Shown here one piece after another: positions 6,501 through 8,993 of a DNA stretch of 8,993 bases (positions are counted from its first letter, which is position 1; each line of letters starts with the position of its first letter). Where the stretch lies: the NCBI GenBank assembly GCA_026692885.1, contig JAPLNJ010000066.1:1-8993 (forward strand). The letters are read 5' to 3'. The notes below the pieces were generated by a model that saw nothing but the letters and a program-made list of their open reading frames with translations, did no database searches and was not told the DNA's origin. Source of the DNA: Planctomycetota bacterium (lineage in GTDB: Bacteria > Planctomycetota > Planctomycetia > Pirellulales > Pirellulaceae). The position numbers were made by a program, and so were the translations under genes.

Positions 6501-7798
6501 ATTCCCGGGACGTTCGGGCTGTCATCGCCGAGCACCAGCAGTGCATCGCCGACAAGACTGTTCGGCGTCGGATCGAGGTTTAATTTCAGGTTGTTGGCTC
6601 CACCGTTGAAGAACAGGCCACCGGCGGGAATCGGGTTGCCGCGGGAACAGTCGACGATCAGCAAGTCGTGGCCGTCCAAACCCAGGAACGTAAAATCCCG
6701 GATACTCGAGAGGGCGCCGACGTTCACCCATGTGCCGTTGTTCAGGCTGTACTCCAGGTTCGGGTTCGTTCCCGTCGTCGAAAGACGCAGTTGCAGTTTG
6801 TCATTCAAGCTGTCCGAGCCTCTTACCGTCGGGTCATTGAGATATCGCGCCACGGCCAGATCTCCGTCGGACGAGCCCGCCACGACGATCCTCCCATCGG
6901 GTTGCATGGCGATGGCAGCCGCGTCGTCCCAGACGCGGAGGTTGGTAGTGACCTTGCCGTTGCCGCTGGTCCCGAAAAACGAATCCAGCGTTCCGTTCGC
7001 GTTATAGCGTGCCAAAGCGAAATCGCCTTTGGACGTGTTACCTGAACTGCCTGCCACGACGATTTGCCAATTGGGCTGCACTGTCATAGCATACGCGAAG
7101 TCGCTAGTCGCCGAGGTGCTTCCGAAAGGCGTCGTCACCTTTCCGCCCGTCCCGAAGCTTGTCCACAAACTGCCGTCCGAGTTGTAACACACCAGGGCAA
7201 AATCATCATCAGAACCACCAGCGACAAGGATTCTCCCGTCGAACTGCAACGCCACCGCGTTGCCCTGGTCCGAGGCGCCGATATCTGTCGTGACCTTGCC
7301 CGTGCGCTTGCTTGTGCCCGGAACCGTGGCGCCAAAGCTGGTGTCGAGGGTCCCGTCCGCCATGTACCGTACGAGCGCAAAATCGCCGTTCGAGGCGCCG
7401 GCGACGATGATTTTTCCGTCGGTCTGCAACACAATGGCGTTGCCCTGGTCCGAGGTTCCGGTGCCGATATCTGTCGTGACTTTGGTGTCGAGCTTCCCGT
7501 CCGGCATGTACCGTACGATCGCAAAATCATCGTCCGAGCTTCCCGCAACGACGATCCTGCCATTCGGCTGAACCACCACGCCGCCGCCGAGATCGAAACT
7601 CCCGACGCCAATATCCGTCGTTACTACCCCGCCGCTGCCGAATGTCGGATCGAGGACCCCTGCCGCCAGCAGCCGCCGATCCTCCAGCGGTTCGACGAGT
7701 AACTGCCGCGTGCCCGGCCGGGCCGGCTTGCGGCGCTGGCCAAGGAGGACGTTCCCGGCGGTCGAACGAATACGACGGTTGGTGCTTTTCAGTGACAT
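3539..7798 (-). CDS. Large LEPR-XLL secreted protein with delta-60 repeats and beta-helix/FHA-like repeats
   Basis: A predicted surface or extracellular protein of 1419 residues with no enzymatic motif seen; adhesion or matrix function is only a guess. The N-terminus is Arg/Lys-rich and carries VEPLEDRRLL (35-44), the LEPR-XLL / planctomycete extracellular motif. Residues 47-64 are a half delta-60 unit (LDPTFGSGGVVTTD). Five delta-60 repeats follow, at about 67-114, 115-174, 175-231, 232-288 and 289-322, with cores like QPDGRIVVAG-SD-DFALARY. Residues 323-900 are Gly/Thr/Val/Asn-rich short strands expected to form a beta-helix. Two ~116-residue tandem repeats (904-1019, 1020-1136) and a partial third contain a KFAGTIDG---LTI pattern like filamentous haemagglutinin repeats. 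DADGDGSGS (from 1266) may bind calcium. The tail (~1335-1419) is acidic, with no PEP-CTERM, sortase or dockerin signal seen. ATG 7798 was chosen over 7930 because GAGGAG lies 6 nt upstream and the motif then sits near the N-terminus. Confidence 0.88.
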   Translation of the reverse strand: MSLKSTNRRIRSTAGNVLLGQRRKPARPGTRQLLVEPLEDRRLLAAGVLDPTFGSGGVVTTDIGVGSFDLGGGVVVQPNGRIVVAGSSDDDFAIVRYMPDGKLDTKVTTDIGTGTSDQGNAIVLQTDGKIIVAGASNGDFALVRYMADGTLDTSFGATVPGTSKRTGKVTTDIGASDQGNAVALQFDGRILVAGGSDDDFALVCYNSDGSLWTSFGTGGKVTTPFGSTSATSDFAYAMTVQPNWQIVVAGSSGNTSKGDFALARYNANGTLDSFFGTSGNGKVTTNLRVWDDAAAIAMQPDGRIVVAGSSDGDLAVARYLNDPTVRGSDSLNDKLQLRLSTTGTNPNLEYSLNNGTWVNVGALSSIRDFTFLGLDGHDLLIVDCSRGNPIPAGGLFFNGGANNLKLNLDPTPNSLVGDALLVLGDDSPNVPGILNATYLPHGTINGVGTVQVGTGLVTFMGLDSTNGAAAVDLTRFANVAVQFPKGNDVLNVASGARVPSPATALVVSGTSGGTPFAPVALVDNTRITIDTVTGGSHGNDVITVANGNNSHGNVNITIATGGTAAGVDTDIVTFQGWLFAKGDVNVTSVNGGTILNMTFAGGGIQAANAVVLNAGAGAIATTTTPATTIFATTLTASSTKGISLDTAVTTLSVDNLGKGNVRVVNNTTANVTVKSLTTNSGGVTFMQSGGGIGFIDGPVNTKLNGAAGPIAWIQGTAGIEVTSAGRIDSPPGSGGQLKVDGATIHAGAQVTVGGGNVTILGGREDTIVFGRVFSQGTQTYTARRDVVVGGQLSTGATGAAGADINVTADSASSAPPDGNGGVYLLPSGQLNAAGAVSLSGSDLWLAVPPSPGVPPSTIDSVRIEGFGPGSVSILAVGGVTLSSGAAAPPGAAVIVGGRVESLNGNIRAQAAGRIQLGADLVATQGLIDLADDTELTNTVALNAANVKFAGTIDGPHHLTISAAAQVAFRGVIGSSIPLALLTVLTSTTTTFDARAIVDNDIAVLAGSQIIVNGQLVSTFGRIILDGGGQIQLDANLQAIHGAIQLRGGVALIGPATLIAGPQVEFDSTVDGAHALTIVAPTGIVAFYGLIGGMVPLSRLDVSASGITNFYRDVTVDGDITTSATSSTLVQRNVTSQNGNIDLNSHNGNFFHKTGAIWAKLGGVRITGRDVTVNDVIGSANVFLAPPWPPSVPPPFLIPVAIKIDYDTLIGKYVLNGKLTAVAAPGLNISIDPVDVVIGGHIVATGDIDIVASNDITVAEGAMIWADADGDGSGSLTITADNDYDDAGSLIAGANSTLRGQAVKLHGRHVQADAIFADSGDLFIDAMDGVVFRDVAPDRESAEVGRLPADRPVLSPQQTPSPGDAVVHALAFGLATAETQKSPVVAHLQESRVGNVPHDLDSLLTDDLAEDILIGWQSQA
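7257..7480 (-). repeat. Near-identical DNA copies within adjacent delta-60 units
   Basis: A 19-bp block (gcgttgccctggtccgagg) occurs at 7257-7275 and 7437-7455, exactly 180 bp (60 codons) apart. An 18-bp block (gccgatatctgtcgtgac) occurs at 7277-7294 and 7463-7480. They encode the DQGNA and VTTDIG segments of neighbouring repeats. Identity at DNA level, including synonymous positions, indicates recent duplication or gene conversion between units. Confidence 0.8.
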
Positions 7799-7842
7799 GC
7801 TTGACTCCTCGCTTGTGTTGCTGGTCGTGATCTGCTCGGAAC

Positions 7843-7855
7843 TTGGCAAAGCCAA
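7843..7855. promoter_or_regulatory. Palindrome TTGGC-aaa-GCCAA, possible operator
   Basis: A perfect 5-bp inverted repeat with a 3-nt centre lies 45-57 nt upstream of the large secreted-protein start. The position suits a regulator site near the promoter or in the leader. A 5-bp dyad is common by chance, so only its location and its neighbour at 7865 argue for function. Confidence 0.2.
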
Positions 7856-7864
7856 CCGTAGCGA

Positions 7865-7880
7865 TGATGAAACGTCATCA
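7865..7880. promoter_or_regulatory. Palindrome TGATGA-aacg-TCATCA, possible operator
   Basis: A perfect 6-bp inverted repeat with a 4-nt centre lies 67-82 nt upstream of the secreted-protein ATG. Together with the dyad at 7843 it makes two palindromes within 40 bp in the region where that gene's promoter is expected. No known regulator consensus was recognised. Confidence 0.25.
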
Positions 7881-8218
7881 GGACGCACGCAGTAACCGCT
7901 CGAACGTCCACGCCACGGCCGAATGCCCACCCAAGCGTAGATGCGGAAACACCCGGGGATTGGCCACGAAATCTGCGCGGAAAACGCAAAGCTCTTGTTG
8001 CCGATTCCCAGGCGAGCGATGGCACGGGGAACGGGGACACGAGTAGTCGCGCGGACGGCGGATTCAGATGCCAGGCCGTACCGGTGGCGTCGGGCAGGTC
8101 GACATGCCGCTTGTCAGCTCCGAGGGGAGCGCGGTAGGATTCACGCTTCGATCCGCGAACACTCTTGGTTTGCAGTTGTCACCCCCCCCTCTCTTGGAAT
8201 GAACTGCTGGAGGCCCGC

Positions 8219-8806
8219 ATGTCCGCGAGCGAATCGTTCGTCGAGCTGGTCTCGCGTCTGGAGCAGAGCGACGCGGCGGCCACCGCGGAAGTCTGGCGGC
8301 GCTATGTGCACCGCCTGGCGGGGATTGCGCTGCAGCACTTGCCCCCCAGCATTCGGGCGAAAACGGACGTCGACGATATCCTGCAGTCGACCTTCCTGAG
8401 CTTCGTGCAAGGCTTTCGGGCCGGCCGCTTCGCCGTGCCGGATTGGGCCAGCTTGGAAGGGCTGCTGATCCTGATCACCCTGCGCAAGTGCCGGCGCCGG
8501 CTGGCGCATTATCGGACGGCCAGTCGTGACGTGCGCCGCGAACAGACACTTACGCCAGACAGCGCCGAACGGGTCGATATCGATCTCGCGTCCGCCGCGG
8601 CCGGCCCGGAGGAGGAAACGCTGCTGAAGGAAGTCTGGACCGAGTTGCTGGGGCAACTCAGTCCGCAGGAGACAGGTGTGTTCCGGGTGTATCTGGAAGG
8701 GCTCACGGTCCCGGAGATTGCTGCGCGGCAGCGGTGCAGCGAGCGGACGGTACGCCGGACACTGCAAACCGTGCGGAAGCGGCTCGAAACCATGGCTGAG
8801 GAGTGA
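8219..8806 (+). CDS. ECF-type sigma-70 family RNA polymerase sigma factor
   Basis: Directs RNA polymerase to a specific promoter set. The 195-residue product has region 2 at about residues 5-95, including TDVDDILQSTFLSF (49-62, sigma 2.2) and an Arg-rich segment from 89. A charged linker follows, and region 4 spans about 130-190, with LSPQETGVFRVYLEGLT leading into the helix-turn-helix VPEIAARQRCSERTVRRTL. The length is usual for ECF factors, and no anti-sigma gene is adjacent. ATG 8219 was chosen over an upstream TTG at 8165 because GGAGG ends 5 nt before it and the upstream codons add no family sequence. The next gene is a Ser/Thr kinase whose start lies 2 nt past this stop, which matches the kinase-linked ECF groups known from planctomycetes (ECF-STK). 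Activity may therefore be controlled by phosphorylation rather than by an anti-sigma factor; that is inferred from context. Confidence 0.9.
   Translation: MSASESFVELVSRLEQSDAAATAEVWRRYVHRLAGIALQHLPPSIRAKTDVDDILQSTFLSFVQGFRAGRFAVPDWASLEGLLILITLRKCRRRLAHYRTASRDVRREQTLTPDSAERVDIDLASAAAGPEEETLLKEVWTELLGQLSPQETGVFRVYLEGLTVPEIAARQRCSERTVRRTLQTVRKRLETMAEE
8798..8803 (+). promoter_or_regulatory. Ribosome binding site of the kinase gene inside the sigma-gene 3' end
   Basis: GAGGAG, the last two sense codons (Glu-Glu) of the sigma factor, sits 5 nt before the kinase ATG at 8809. The sigma stop TGA lies between them. This layout implies translational coupling, so sigma factor and kinase are made together. 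Confidence 0.75.
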
Positions 8807-8808
8807 AT

Positions 8809-8993
8809 ATGTCCACTGACCAATGCTGGGACCACCTGGAACGTGAGGCTCGCACACGGCTGGAGGATGCCGTCCGGCGATTCGAAGCCGCCTGGATGGG
8901 CGAAGAACCGCCGCGCATTGCCGAGTATGTCGACGAGGCGTCCACCGAACGTCGGCTGCTGCTGCTGGAGCTGATTCAGGTGGACCTCGAGTT
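8809..8993 (+). CDS. N-terminal part of a planctomycete Ser/Thr protein kinase (cut by window end)
   Basis: Only 61 codons are visible; the frame is open at the window edge. The sequence MSTDQCWDHLEREA at the start, then FEAAWMGEEPPRIAEYVDEA (25-44) and RRLLLLELIQVDLE (48-61), matches the helical N-terminal module preceding the kinase domain in many planctomycete Ser/Thr kinases (F-x-x-A-W-x-x-G-x-x-P-x-I-x-x-Y, then LL-EL--IDLE). The catalytic domain itself lies outside the window, so the kinase call rests on this module and on the tight coupling to the ECF sigma gene. The likely role is phosphorylation-based control of that sigma factor. Confidence 0.75.
   Translation, partial: MSTDQCWDHLEREARTRLEDAVRRFEAAWMGEEPPRIAEYVDEASTERRLLLLELIQVDLE

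Larger units (their letters stand above)
7799..8218. other. Divergent intergenic region between the secreted-protein gene and the sigma-factor gene
   Basis: This 420-bp region must hold the promoters of both divergent operons. I see no convincing -35/-10 pair for either. Contents include the Shine-Dalgarno of the large gene (GAGGAG, complement of 7805-7810), palindromes at 7843-7855 and 7865-7880, a 5-bp stem GCTCC-gagg-GGAGC at 8117-8130, and an eight-C run at 8182-8189. Short frames on both strands look like chance. Confidence 0.5.

Noticed and set aside
7838..7866. GGAACTT as a possible ECF-type -35 element
   Set aside because: The sequence 16 nt downstream (GCGATG) does not resemble an ECF -10 element, and the sigma gene start is over 350 bp away.
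7789..8040. 83-codon minus-strand frame overlapping the secreted-protein start
   Set aside because: It overlaps the strong ribosome binding site and first codons of the large gene in another frame and has no family features.
8141..8857. 238-codon minus-strand frame
   Set aside because: Antisense shadow of the well-supported ECF sigma factor and kinase genes.

Overview
The window looks like chromosomal DNA from a member of the Planctomycetota. Four things point there: a large secreted protein with the N-terminal LEPR-XLL / planctomycete-extracellular motif (EPLEDRRLL), a small transthyretin-like lipoprotein of the type abundant in this phylum, an ECF sigma factor coupled to a Ser/Thr kinase, and GC-rich codon use. 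I would guess the Pirellulales, but the sequence does not prove the order.

Layout, left to right. Positions 135-1628 (minus) encode a lysine 2,3-aminomutase (KamA family radical SAM/PLP enzyme) with every key catalytic residue and an unusual low-complexity N-terminal extension. From 1629 to 2986 there is no confident intact gene. This 1.36-kb stretch is rich in repeats. It holds a nested inverted repeat (2296-2424) built around two oppositely oriented GTAG-headed palindromes, which is the architecture of REP/BIME elements mobilised by RAYT transposases. It also holds a second family of hairpin repeats with compensating base changes, and two probable gene remnants: a 40-codon C-terminal-like piece, and a leader that looks like the start of a DUF1559 prepilin-like gene. 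From 2987 to 7798 two minus-strand genes run in series: first the 1419-residue LEPR-XLL protein (delta-60 repeats followed by beta-helix/filamentous-haemagglutinin-like repeats), then the lipoprotein. From 8219 onward, on the plus strand, lie the ECF sigma factor and the first 61 codons of a Ser/Thr kinase gene, whose ribosome binding site overlaps the end of the sigma gene.

How the parts may work together. The sigma/kinase pair is very probably one translationally coupled signalling operon. It is divergent from the secreted-protein/lipoprotein pair across a 420-bp intergenic region that holds two short palindromes. Control of one by the other is possible but is inference. KamA has no visible functional link to its neighbours.

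The strongest unusual signal is the compound REP-like element at 2296-2424. No RAYT transposase gene is present in the window, so any mobilising enzyme would act in trans.
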